Assembly: GCF_009727055.1 (NCBI RefSeq)
Contig: NC_052354.1
Location: 52,252,860-52,316,859 of the forward strand
Direction: 5' to 3'
DNA length: 64,000 nucleotides
Origin: Benincasa hispida
Lineage: Eukaryota > Streptophyta > Magnoliopsida > Cucurbitales > Cucurbitaceae
The position numbers and the translations under genes were made by a program. The notes under the pieces were generated by a model. The model was given only the letters and a program-made list of their open reading frames with translations, was not told where the DNA came from and did no database searches. Below are positions 1 to 10,323 of the stretch, piece by piece. Within the stretch, counting starts at the first letter, position 1, and every line of letters starts with the position of its first letter.

Positions 1-1623
1 TATACTTTTTACTCTTTAAATTTCTGAAACACTTGGTCTTTGGTTTTATATATGAAAATCCAGTTTTTCCTTGAGTTATCATCAATTAGAGTTAAGAAAT
101 ACCTTGCTCCTCCAAGTGAGGGTGTTTAAGCTAAACCCTGGAGATTTGAATGGATGTAATCTATAATCTCTGATGCTCTATACTTAGAATTTTGGAAACT
201 CTTTGTTTTGGCCTTCCCTATTATACATAACTCACATAATTTCATTTGAGCAGCCATTCTAACTAGAAGAATGCCTTGTTTAGAAGCTCTTTGAGACATT
301 TAGCACTAATATGAGATAACCTCTTGTGCCAAAGATCTTCTTCTGAGAGAGTATTATTTTCAACAATACATACATCTTTTGAACATTTTTAACAACATAA
401 ACTCCATTCCCTTTTTCCCTTATGAGAACTAATTTTGAATCTTTAACAATATGCAACTTTCTCCACTATTCTTGGTAGTGGCAGCCTATAGGTCAAATAT
501 TCCTATTGATATCAAATTCCTTTTTAAAGTTAGAATATGTTTCACATCCCTTAGAAGTTTAGTGGTTCCATCTTCTAATTTCAAAGAAACCGACAAATAC
601 CAATTATCTCACAAGAATCATGATTTCCCAGGTAAACTTTACCACCATTCCACTCTCTATAGGTGCAGAACCAATCTTTGTTAAGAGTCATGTGGAATGA
701 ATATCCAAAATCCAGAACCTAGTCATGAGTAAACTGAGAACTACCTCTGCCATTACTGTTCCCAGTCACTATGAGTGCATCAGAGAAAGAGAAAGAAGTT
801 TCACCTATGGATGGCTCATTTTGTTTGTTTTTCTTGTTCTTTTCATTTTGTTTATGTTTAAGAGAATAACAATATTTCTTCCAATGACTATCCAGTAGGT
901 ACACTTGAACTTAGAATTACATTTTTCACCTTTCTCTTCCGTATGATGCTTTTTATTCTTGGATTTTTCTTTAACAAACAATCTTTCCCCATTCTGACTT
1001 ATTTTATTCAAAATTTGTAGCTCCATTTCTCTGGTTCTGATTGTTGAAATGATAATTTCTGTGATGATAGAGTCTCTGCGATACTTAAGAGCCATTTTGA
1101 TCTCTTTTAGAGTTATGGTAGTGAGCTTAGGAGGATGAAGGCCTTATTCTCCTCTCCAACCTTCTCTCCGAGGTTCTTGAACTCAGAGATTATTTTCTTG
1201 AATTTATCAAGATTTTTAGAGTTTTTTGCTCAGATCCATCTTGAATATGAAAAATTTCTCACGTAAATACATTTTGTTGAGCAGATCCTTTGAGACATAC
1301 AGTTCATTTTGTTCCAAATCTTGAAAGTAGATTTTTCATCAATGACTTGTCTGAGAACATTGTCACTTAGATTTAGAATGATTGTTTCATAGACAATAGA
1401 CTCCAAAGTTTCTTAATCTTCTTGTATCATCAAGGTTGGTAGTTCTGATGGGTCTTATAGAGCTTTTATGGCCTTTTGTTGACCCAAGATTGCTCTAATC
1501 TTGACTTTTCATAACCCAAAGTCTGATTTTTTTGTCAAACTTATCGATTTCAAATCTAACAACCACCATTCTTCATTAAGCAAGACTTTGTTTCTTGATT
1601 GGGAAAGTAGGCCTTGATACCAT
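1..1623 (-). mobile_element. Ty1/copia retrotransposon, 5' part (gag, protease, start of integrase), decayed
   Basis: Read on the minus strand, this is the 5' half of a copia element. It runs from the primer-binding site near 1611 through gag and into the integrase core, and leaves the window at base 1. Half of a gag zinc knuckle (HWKKYC) is readable at about 860-890, with its first cysteines in another frame. The protease active site near 700-720 reads DFG where copia elements have DSG or DTG, so the catalytic residue is lost. The GAG-pre-integrase region (LWHKRLSHIS) lies near 310-340, and the integrase start (LIDDNSRKNWIF) near 60-90. Stops and frameshifts break every domain, so no protein can be made. 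Reverse transcriptase and the other LTR would lie outside the window. The domain order is that of the family. The call of a dead copy rests on the breaks seen. Confidence 0.8.
1611..1622 (-). other. Primer-binding site (initiator tRNA-Met type) of the first copia element
   Basis: On the minus strand this reads TGGTATCAAGGC. It differs at its 3' part from the usual copia primer-binding site TGGTATCAGAGC, which pairs with initiator tRNA-Met. It lies one base inside the LTR that starts at 1624, the expected spacing. Confidence 0.7.
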
Positions 1624-2082
1624 TGTTACAAATTCCACTAACAAGTGTATGCGTGTATGCCAAGAAAAACCACACGTTCAGCAAGTGAAGAAAGAATTTG
1701 CATGAGGTGAAGAGGGAAAAATAACTTGTTCAAGAATCAGAAACAAAAGAACACTGGAAGAAGAGAAACACGAGAGGATGAGAAGGGAGAGACTGGATGA
1801 AAAAGAAGAAACAAGTAGCTACAAACCGATTTATATTGACTCGACAAAAAAATTGCATGCATCCACCTGAAGAAGAACTCAACTTTATTAGATCTTGAAG
1901 AACTCAGAGGTTGGGAGAGAAAATTACAGATAAGATGCTCTTATAACCATTTATATGATCTTAATTTCTGTCTATTTAAAAGAGCCCTAAGAGCTTCTAT
2001 TTATACATGTCAAGAATAGAGGGATAAGATACAATTTGGAAGGATTCAACACAACCAGTAAGTAATTAACATCTATCTAACA
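1624..2082 (-). repeat. 5' LTR of the first copia element
   Basis: A 459-bp LTR bounded by TGTTA and TAACA, the standard short inverted ends. It directly follows the primer-binding site. On the minus strand it carries a TATA box near its middle. The partner LTR lies outside the window, so age and target duplication cannot be judged. Confidence 0.7.
1997..2005 (-). promoter_or_regulatory. TATA box of the copia LTR
   Basis: The minus strand reads TATAAATAG, a near-ideal plant TATA box, about 80 bases inside the 5' edge of the LTR. This is a usual place for the retrotransposon promoter. Activity is inferred only. Confidence 0.5.
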
Positions 2083-2109
2083 TCATTTTGTCCTACTTCC
2101 TCTATATTC

Positions 2110-2300
2110 AACCATCCATCTATTTCTTTGAACTCCAACATATATCTCACATTTTCGAATATTTCCATATTAATATACTTTTTTCCACTATAATTTTCTT
2201 TATTNAACCATCCATCTATTTCTTTGAACTCCAACATATATCTCACATTTTCGAATATTTCCATATTAATATACTTTTTTCCACTATAATTTTCTTTATT
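2110..2300. repeat. Identical 95-bp direct repeat separated by one N
   Basis: Bases 2110-2204 and 2206-2300 read the same, and the single base between them, 2205, is N. An exact duplication hinged on one undetermined base is more likely a gap-closing artefact than a biological tandem repeat. Neither unit encodes a recognisable protein. Confidence 0.9.
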
Positions 2301-3599
2301 TATTTTTTATATACTAGCTTTAATTTAATAAATAATGTAAACTCATGTTGATTTTTTTTTTTTTTTTTTTTTTTTTTGCAATACAAAAATCTCCATTTTT
2401 CTGTCAAAAGTGTGATTGTCGATATTTCCTTCCTTAAATAAAAAGTACTCATAAATTAAAGAAATTCTTATTAATAAATCCCAAAAATATTTACGCTTCA
2501 TAGCAAAGAATTCTAAAAGTATTTTATATTTTTGGAAATTTTTACTATAAAGTGTAAACATTTTAAAATATTTTTTATATTTAAAAATGCTTTGATTAAT
2601 TAAGTATTTGTGCATAGTCATTGTTAAAAGTAGTTATAGATCGGTGATATTGAAAAATAATTGTTATAAAGTTTTGAGAACATGCCTTTCTGACTTTTAT
2701 GAAAGTTGTTTTCACTCTCTTCCCTTACTTTCGCTTGGCTTTGGTGTCATGAAACCATCTTTTGTGGTGAAATATTCTACAACCCCATCTTTTAAAAAAT
2801 AAAATTAATTATTTTCACATTTTTTACTTGTTGATCGAAGATATATATATAATAATATCTTATCCAGTTTGGATATGCGTTTAGATCGTGTCACATGATT
2901 GATTTAGTGATTATCAATTCTCACCATTTTTGTAATAGTATTTAGTTAATTAAATGCTTACTTTCGACCAAATAAATTGGGAAATTGCATTGGGTAACAA
3001 AATATATTTGTATATTTGCATATTTACAATTGTGGCTCTAATATTTTAACTTTGTGTCTATAGCAAAATTCACTCACAAACCTGACTTTTAAATTATTTT
3101 TTCGGTTTTTAAAAAGCAACAATTAATAAAGAATTCCAATAGTCTTCTTTATAATAAAGGAAAATTGTATTGGATAGCGCTTTAACTTTTAAACATATTT
3201 TCATTTTTGTTGCCATTTTTTCATATTTGCTAATATATATTATTAAATTTTCTTTCATTATTTTGAACAATTTCCTCGTTTCATTTTTTTCTCCATCATA
3301 TCTCGTTTTTCAAAAGCAAGTTTTACTTTTTTTTTTCGTCTTTAATTTTCCAACCTATCGATTTACAGTATATCAAAATTGTAGAGTACATTAGTAATCT
3401 ATCACATATCAATTAACAAACATATTAAATTTTCGACGAGTACAATCATTAGTATATCAGATATCAATCAACAAACATATTAAATCTTTAGTTCATCAAC
3501 ATAATATTAAATATCAATGAGCAAGAATATTAAATATTTAAAGTGAATTAGCGGTATATCTAACGTAAGATACAAGTATATCTGTAAGTGTTTGAGTTT
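2301..3599. other. AT-rich intergenic DNA
   Basis: No gene or element recognised. It contains a run of 26 T at 2352-2377 and ordinary AT-rich low-complexity sequence. The short open frames here have no family signature. Confidence 0.6.
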
Positions 3600-3600
3600 G

Positions 3601-3625
3601 ATAATAATAATAATAATAATAATAA
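3601..3625. repeat. (ATA)n microsatellite
   Basis: About eight perfect ATA triplets in a row. Confidence 0.9.
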
Positions 3626-3719
3626 GACATGAGCATATTAGTGATCAGTCAGAAAACACTTAAGTAAAATATAGGTGTATCAATAATATATCTCAATCAA
3701 CATGTCAAGTTGATAGGAC

Positions 3720-4022
3720 CACTAGAAGAAATTCGGACTTTAATGTCGGTTTTAAAACGACATTAAAGGGCTTTAATGTTGGTTGGCAACCGACATTAAA
3801 GATAGTGTTATTAAAGCCCTTTAATGTCGGTTTTAAACTGACATTAAAGGGCTTCAATAACACCAATAACACAGCTTTCAATGTTGGTTGCAACCGATAT
3901 TAAAGGTCTTTAGTGATTAAAGCTTGTCAGTTGCAACCGACATCAAAGGTCTTTAATGTCGGTTGCAACCGACATTAAAGCCTTTTTTTTTTTGGATTCT
4001 TAACCGACATTGAAGCCCGAAT
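3720..4022 (+). mobile_element. CACTA-like MITE with palindromic subterminal repeats
   Basis: The left end reads CACTAGAAGAAATTCGG, which fits a CACTA (En/Spm) terminus. Inside are repeated short units of the form TTTAATGTCGGTT and its complement AACCGACATTAAAG, in both orientations, the usual layout of CACTA subterminal repeats that bind transposase. The right side repeats the motif and then CCGAAT near 4015-4022, but diverges before the expected TAGTG, so the right end looks eroded. No coding sequence is present, so it would depend on a transposase elsewhere. The three bases before the left end are GAC; no matching duplication was found. Confidence 0.6.
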
Positions 4023-4427
4023 CTATTTGTTTTATCAATTATTGTCTGTTTTTTAAAGTTCCCTTGCCAAATCCATTTTTTCAGTAAAAAAGTATAACAT
4101 GATACATTATCATCGAACACTTTGGCTATGACATTATTCATGTTGGATTGTAAATCTATTACATTTAATCACAAATTCTGCTATAGAATTATAATTTAAA
4201 AGGCGTACAATAATTCAAGTCTTGAAAACACAAATTACAAGTAATACAAAGATTATGATTTTACAAGGGCAACAGAATCTTCCGTGTAAGGGCAACATAA
4301 TTTTATTTGTCTACAAATTTGGGAGGGTTTGATAGATTAAGAGATGTAATATATGTTGTTGAGATGGACTTCATTATCAGGATTCTTCTTCTTCAGCTCA
4401 TCCAGCAACTACAGAAGAATTGGAAAG
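4023..4427. other. Non-coding stretch between MITE and copia LTR
   Basis: No element or gene recognised. A 62-codon open frame at 4307-4495 runs into the LTR and looks like chance. Confidence 0.5.
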
Positions 4428-5175
4428 ATTTAGGTCGACCCAAACAATATAACAATAACTCACTAGGATATCCTCTACAACAATCAACCAAATAATTGTT
4501 CTCTAAAATACCACAAATAAATCACCAAATAACCATTAAGCAATCAAACAACAATGGATAGGAATAAACCACAAAATTCTAGAAGACTAAAAATAAAGAG
4601 CATACACAAATTATACGTAAAAAACCCTTCGATGTAAAGAATAAATACCACGGGACTTACGAGGAGTCCATTTTGTCAACTTCTCTTATTATGATAAAAT
4701 TTAGGGAAAAAGAACCCAAATCAGTCATAAAAATATTCACTACCCACTAATACTATCATACATAAAAGATCAACACTTGAGAGAAAAAAGAATGAAAATC
4801 ATCCAGTTTTACCAGTTTTATTTGATAGCGATTATGGACAAACTAGAGCTTCGAACAACAATCTAACCGTTTAAAATAAGACCCTATGTGCCCCGAACAG
4901 GCTGACCAAATTTCAGCACGATCCAATGGCTCAAACTCCAACAATTGACAACTTTGTGAAAGCTGTCATTGAAAAATCGAACTGTTATCTTTCTCTCCGA
5001 TTTTCTGCCTCTTTTTTCCACTCTCTTTTTCCTTAGCTCATCCCTATATCACATAAAATAAAATCTAGGGCTTTCAAGATGAGCCAACATAAAAATTAGG
5101 CCCAATATGGCTCAGAAAACACAAGTTTAAAATAAAGTCTTGCACGTGCAACAAGTGAGCTGAACACCCACAACA
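4428..5175 (-). repeat. 3' LTR of the Tork-like copia element
   Basis: About 750 bp. It ends at CACAACA just before the polypurine tract. Its first 500 bp match the LTR at 9318 with visible substitutions, for example around the shared block CAACTCACTAGG and the ATAATTGTTCTC block. The left boundary is approximate because that end is diverged. Confidence 0.7.
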
Positions 5176-5189
5176 ATCTCCCCCTCCAA
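5176..5189 (-). other. Polypurine tract of the Tork-like copia element
   Basis: The minus strand reads TTGGAGGGGGAGAT, directly inside the 3' LTR. This is the primer site for second-strand synthesis in LTR retrotransposons. Confidence 0.7.
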
Positions 5190-5357
5190 CCCAACACGAG
5201 GAAGACTCAATCACATCTATGATCACTTAGAACTCATCCCGGCAAGCTTACTACAAAGCTCAATCCTACTTTCAAGAACTACCTTAGTTAACATATCTGC
5301 ACTATTCTTGTCAGTGTAGACTTTCTTCATATGCAATCTATTCTCTTCAATTGCATC

Positions 5358-5720
5358 TCATAGCCAATGATATCTAATGTCAATGTGTTTAATATGAGAA
5401 TGATACATTGGATTCTTGCTCAAATTCATAGAACTCTTACTACCACAAAATATAACATACTCACCTTGCTTCAAACCCAACTCTTGAAGGAATCTTTTAA
5501 GCCATAACATCTCCTTGCTTGCTTCCATTGCTGCAATATACTCTACCTCAGTTGTGGACAATGCTATGCATTTTTGTAGCTTGGATTGCCATGAGATGGC
5601 TCTCCCTGAAAATGTAAACACATAACCTGAGGTAGACTTTTTGTTATCAAGATCATCTGTCATGTCTGCATCAGTATAACCTTCAAGTATAGATTTTCCA
5701 CCTCCATAACACAAACTCAA
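5358..5720 (-). pseudogene. Copia RNase H domain, degenerate
   Basis: A 120-codon open stretch with the copia RNase H signatures EGYTDADM, KKSTSGYVFTFSG, ISWQSKLQKCIALSTTE and EVEYIAAMEA. The usual CDSQ motif reads CGSK here, so a catalytic aspartate is replaced by glycine. The stretch ends with HIDIRYHW, as in Tnt1-like elements. The enzyme would remove RNA from the RNA-DNA hybrid during reverse transcription, but with the lost residue and the broken upstream frame this copy is inactive. Confidence 0.85.
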
Positions 5721-5812
5721 TTTGGAGGTGCTCTACAAGTATCTGAAGATCCACTTCACTGTTTTCCAGTGAGTCTTACTTGGATTGGGTAGAAAACGAC
5801 TCACTAGATTTA

Positions 5813-6516
5813 TTACATGTGTAATATTAGTCTAGTACACACCATAGCATACATCAAAGAACCAATAGCAGAAGAGTAAGGAATGAATGACATAACTTCT
5901 TTTTCTTTCTCTATTGTAGGGTAAACTCTCTTACTTAACTTAAAGTGAGTTACTAGTTGTGTACAAACAGGCTTTGCATGCTTCATATTGAACCTTTCCA
6001 GCACTCGTTCAATATACTTCTCCTAGGATAACTATAATTTCCCAACTTTCCTGTCACGAGCAATCTCCATACCTAAGATTTGCTTTGCAGGACCCAAATC
6101 TTTCATGTCAAATGACTTGAACAAGTTTTTTTCAAATTTTGAATCATATTTATATCTTGTCCAACTATCAACATATCATCTATATATAAAAGAAGAATGA
6201 TGAAGTTGCTTGCAGGGAACTTTCTGAAATACACACAAGAATCAATTATAGTTCGTTTATAACCATTACTTATCATAAACGTATCAAATTTCTTGTACCA
6301 CTGCCTTAGTGCATGTCTAAGCCCATAAATGCTCTTCTTTAACTTGCAAACATGTTTATCTTTCCCTTTTTCTTCAAATCCTTTAGGTTGCTCCATGTAG
6401 ATCTCTTCATGCAAGTCACCATGTAAAAAAGCGGTTTTTACATCAAGTTGCTTTATCTCAAGACCAAAACTTGCATCTAATCCCAATACTATTCTGATTG
6501 ATATCATTTTGACCAC
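5813..6516 (-). pseudogene. Copia reverse transcriptase, degenerate
   Basis: Two open pieces, 6103-6516 and 5813-6004, cover the middle and end of the reverse transcriptase. Visible motifs are QLDVKTAFLHGDL, KLKKSIYGLRHALRQWYKKFD and the catalytic box YIDDMLIVG. Between the pieces, and upstream of 6516, the frame is broken; a poly-T run sits at about 6547-6560. The N-terminal fingers can be followed in fragments up to about 6890. The catalytic aspartates survive but no full-length enzyme can be read. Confidence 0.85.
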
Positions 6517-6897
6517 TAGATAAAAGATCTCATCAAAGTCAATGTCTTTTTTTTTTTTTTAGTTACATCCCTTAACCACTAATATGGCTTTGTACTTCAC
6601 TATCTTCTCATTATCCTTTTTGTACTTGAAAACTCATCTGTTTTTCAATACTTTCTTGCCCTTTGAAGGCTTCACTAGCTCATAGGTTCCATTATTTTCC
6701 AAGGAATTTATCTCCTTCTTCATTGCATTGAGCCATAAGTTTTTTTCATCATGAGACAAGACCTCTTGATAATTCTCTGGCTTTCCATTTTTACTAACTA
6801 GAATGAACTCTGAGTTTAGATACCTTATTTAAGGTTTATGCACTCTGGTGGAATTTCGAGCTTGAGTATCCTCCACTTGGGGAATAGGTTGCTTCCC

Positions 6898-7173
6898 CTA
6901 CTCATGAACTTCTCCATGAATCACTTCCTCATATGCATCTTCCTCATGAATTTCTTCATTAGATGAAAACTCGTTAAGATCATCATCATCAACATGATCT
7001 GGTACATTACCATTAGGTTGTATCTCACCAAAATCACCATGTACATCATCAACATTATCATTTGTTGGCTGAACAACAAAAGGAGTAGAAGTAGAATCAG
7101 TAATAGTATCAAAACACAACTCTGAAGTAGAAACGTGCCTTGTACAAAAGATTTGCACCCTTTTCGTGCTCAA
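6898..7173 (-). pseudogene. Copia integrase-RT linker region, acidic
   Basis: An open stretch of 91 codons rich in D, E and N (for example DHVDDDDLNEFSS). It sits between integrase and reverse transcriptase, where Tork-type elements have a poorly conserved acidic linker. It is identified by position and composition only. Confidence 0.5.
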
Positions 7174-7430
7174 AGAATACTACATCTCTTTCTTTTCTGG
7201 ATCATAGAGCCTATAACCATACTCTACATCACCATACCAAAAAAAAAACACATAGATTGGTCTTCAAATCAATCTTTGACCTCTGTTCTTTAAGCACATG
7301 CATGTATGGCTTGATCCCAAAGACTCTGAAATGAAAATAAGTGGGATCATGCCCCTTCATGCTCTCGCTGGAATGTCTAGACCAAGAGGAATTGATGGAG
7401 ATCAATTAATCAAATACACGGCACATTGAA

Positions 7431-8118
7431 CTACTTCACTCCAAAATGTCTTAGGAAGACAAGCATTCTAAGCATACACCTCATTTTCTCTACAATGGTT
7501 CTGTTCATCCTCTCAGCAACTCCATTATGTTGTGATGTGCTAGGCTCTATCTTCTCATGTCTAATGCCATGTTGTGAACAATAATACTTGAACTTATTCA
7601 AAGTATATTCACCACCATTGTCAGATGGAATACACTTTAATTTTCTTTCAGTCTCCCTTTCTACCATGACATAAAACTTCCTAAAAATCTCTAACACTTG
7701 GCTTTTTGTCTTCAACATATACACCCAAGTTCTTTGAGTAGCATCATCAATAAAAGTGACAAAATATTTATTACCACTAAGTGACTCCACTTCAATATGC
7801 TAACAAACATCATAATGTATTAACTCTAATTTTCCTTGCCTTCTGGTGGACTTCCCAGAAAAGGATAACTTCTATGTTCTTACCTGCTAAACAATGATTA
7901 TAAGGGTCAAGAGAAATTTTTTTATCTATAGGGATAAGAGATTTACCTGCCAATAATTTAATCCCTTTATCACTCATATGCCCTAGCCTTCGATACCACA
8001 AATTTGGAGAATTATTTTTTTCTACTACATTTAACTCAGAAGAACACATGCTCAAGTTTGTTTTATACAAAAAGCAACATAATTCACCTCGAGCAACTAT
8101 TATTGAATGTTTAGACAA
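7431..8118 (-). pseudogene. Copia GAG-pre-integrase and integrase core, degenerate
   Basis: Two pieces. 7810-8118 carries the zinc-binding pre-integrase region (WYRRLGHMSDKG and YNHCLAGK); the usual first histidine of the WH pair reads Y. 7431-7790 carries the integrase core with its three acidic residues recognisable in TFIDDATQRTWVY, IPSDNGGEYT and NGVAERMNRTIVEK. The two pieces are in different frames around 7800. Integrase would insert the cDNA into host DNA; this copy is broken. Confidence 0.85.
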
Positions 8119-8157
8119 TTTTCACTTACCATCACCAAAGGTATGTCGAAATCCTTC

Positions 8158-8421
8158 TTAATCAAGGACATTTACAGACAACAAGTTAAGGCATAAATCA
8201 AGAATATGGTGCACATTCTTTGATGTAAGCGTGCACCCAATACTTGTCTTCACACGAATATCACCTAACTCAACTACGCTAGCTGAGCTCTCGTTTCCCA
8301 TCTTCACACTACCAAAATCACAAGATTGATAGTTCATGAAATACTCTCTTTTGGAATACAATGGTATGAAGGACCTGAATCTACCACCCACTTTGTGTTT
8401 GAACTCTCTACATGATGACAC
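8158..8421 (-). pseudogene. Copia protease region with frameshift
   Basis: The aspartic protease motif VVDSGPSYHC is present on the minus strand (DSG at 8373-8381) but in a different frame from the downstream part KREYFMNYQS and LKNVHHI-like segment. A one-base slip near the AAAA run at about 8350 separates them. The protease would cut the gag-pol polyprotein. The active-site triplet is intact in DNA but not in one reading frame. Confidence 0.7.
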
Positions 8422-9250
8422 TCATTGGTTGCACAAACAACATTATCATTTGAGAAATAATTGCTACAGTATTTTTGTCATCTTCCTTTTTTTGTGAGTC
8501 TTGCTTCTTACTTTGTTTTTTCTTCCAACAATAGCAAAGCTTTTTTATATGGTTGGGCTTGTTACAATAATGACATGTCCTAGTCTCTTTGTCTCTAGAC
8601 TTGGACCTCCCTTTTGAGTTACCACGACCTTTAGGTCCTTTACTCTTGTTTCTTCTAGAATTCTCAACAACAAGAGCATGTGAATTATCAACTCCCATCT
8701 CATTTCTTCTTATCTCTTCATTGAACATGCTTTGTTTGATAACATCCAAAGGCAAAACACCTTATGGAGCAGAGTTACTAATAGTCACAACCAAGGTTTT
8801 CCAACTATCCGACAAAGAACTCAACAAGAAAAAAGCCTGCAATTCATCATCAATATCATTCTTAATAATAGTCAGCTATAATATCCTGAAAGTTGCTCAA
8901 ATTCTCAGAAATATACTTCCCGCCCTTCAAAATTAACAAATTGCTTGATTAAAGAAACTTTGTTATGTGTAGTCTTCCTTTCATAAAGACCTTCTAATTT
9001 CTTCTACAACTTATATGAGTTGGACTCCTTAGACACATGATTGAAAATGCTAATATCAACTCATTGCCTAATAGTCGCCGAAGTTTTTCTCTTTAACTTT
9101 CCCCAATCTTTTTCTTCCATTTTCTCTAGTTTTGCAGGTTTAGAAATTGTGTCATATGCTTTTATGGTTGTTTCAATTAGACCAAACAAATCAATATAAC
9201 AAATCCTCCTTCATTGGTCTCCAGATGGAATAATTAGTTGATGTCAATTC
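8408..9250 (-). pseudogene. Copia gag with CCHC zinc knuckle, degenerate
   Basis: The open part, 8408-8755, contains a basic stretch (GPKGRGNSKGRSKSRDKE) followed by a full CX2CX4HX4C knuckle, CHYCNKPNHIKKLC. Upstream to about 9250 the gag coat region can be followed only in broken pieces. Gag packages the element RNA. The knuckle residues are all present, but stops upstream prevent translation of the whole. Confidence 0.75.
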
Positions 9251-9303
9251 TATCATTGAACTGCCTCCACCAAGTAGCCACAACGATGATTAAATTAAAA
9301 CCC

Positions 9304-9315
9304 GCTCTGATACCA
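9304..9315 (-). other. Primer-binding site of the Tork-like copia element
   Basis: The minus strand reads TGGTATCAGAGC, an exact copia-type site complementary to the 3' end of initiator tRNA-Met. It is two bases inside the right LTR. Confidence 0.85.
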
Positions 9316-9317
9316 AC

Positions 9318-9950
9318 TGATAGGACCTAAATAATATAATAACAACTCACTAGGATCTCCTCCAAAACAATCTAACAAATAATTGTTCTCTAAAACACCA
9401 CAAATAAATCACCAAATAATAATCAAGCAATCAACCAACAATGGATAATAATGAACCACAAAATTCCGGAAGACTAAAAACAAAGAGCACACACGAATTA
9501 TACGTGGAAAACCCCTCCGATGTGAAGAGTAAAAACCACAGGATTTGTGAGGATTTCCCTTGTCAACTTCTCTTATTATGATAAAATTGAGGAAAAAAGA
9601 ACCCAAATCAGTCATACAAAGATTCCCTGCCCACCAATACTATCATACATAAAATATCAACACTCGAGAGATAAAAAAGAATGAAAATCATCCAATTTTA
9701 CAGGTTTTGTTTGGTAGTGATTACAAACAAACCAGATTATCAAACAACGATCAAACCGTTCAAAATGAGACTCTATGTGTCTTGAATATGTTGACCAAAA
9801 TTTAGAACAATCCAACGGTTCAAACTCTGATAATGTATAACTTTGTGGAAGCTATCACTAAAAAATCGAACTGCTGTTTTTCTCTCTGATTTTCTGCCTT
9901 TTTTTTTTCACTCTCTTTTCCCTTAGTTCATTCCCATATCACATCAAGTA
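9318..9950 (-). repeat. 5' LTR of the Tork-like copia element, truncated
   Basis: Begins TGATAGGACC beside the primer-binding site and follows the LTR at 4428 until about 9945-9950, where the match is lost. About 120 bp present at the end of the left LTR are missing here. That lost piece is the 5' end of the LTR in element sense, where promoter sequences usually start. Confidence 0.7.
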
Positions 9951-10323
9951 ATATTGTTCATTTTGAAAATAAGGTTTAACAATTTTGTGTTTGATTTCAT
10001 TTAAATGATCTTAATCACATGGAAACTTATACCTCCATAATATTTCTTTTATCTAGCTAATGTAAGACTTTAATCACATCTCTAACCACATACATTATAA
10101 ATAATTTTATGTGTTGGGCCTGCACACTTGAAATTCATAAAATGAAAAAAAACCCAAATGATGAAGCTGGCCCTTTTTACTGATCCAAACCATGATCAAC
10201 CCAAGTAATTTTGCCCCAAATTAATTTTGGTTGGTAGAAAACTTGGTCCAGGTTGCTCCACGATCTTCCAGCTAATGTGCAACATGTGGATTGATCCACT
10301 TTCTTCTACCTGATGGAAGAAAT
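9951..10323. other. Unassigned non-coding DNA
   Basis: No gene or repeat recognised between the truncated LTR and the next LTR. The last five bases, GAAAT, are the candidate left half of a target duplication whose right half is lost. Confidence 0.5.

Larger units (their letters stand above)
4428..9950 (-). mobile_element. Ty1/copia retrotransposon, Tork/Tnt1-like, near full length but dead
   Basis: A 5.5-kb copia element on the minus strand. It has two related LTRs, a polypurine tract by the left LTR, an initiator-tRNA primer-binding site by the right LTR, and domains in copia order on the minus strand: gag, protease, integrase, reverse transcriptase, RNase H. The RNase H and reverse transcriptase wording is close to the Tork lineage that includes tobacco Tnt1. 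The frame is broken by stops and frameshifts in every domain, the two LTRs differ by many substitutions and small indels, and the right LTR is cut short near 9950. It is therefore an old, immobile copy. Confidence 0.85.

Noticed and set aside
8589..8936. 115-codon plus-strand frame
   Set aside because: It is antisense to the copia gag zinc knuckle on the minus strand.
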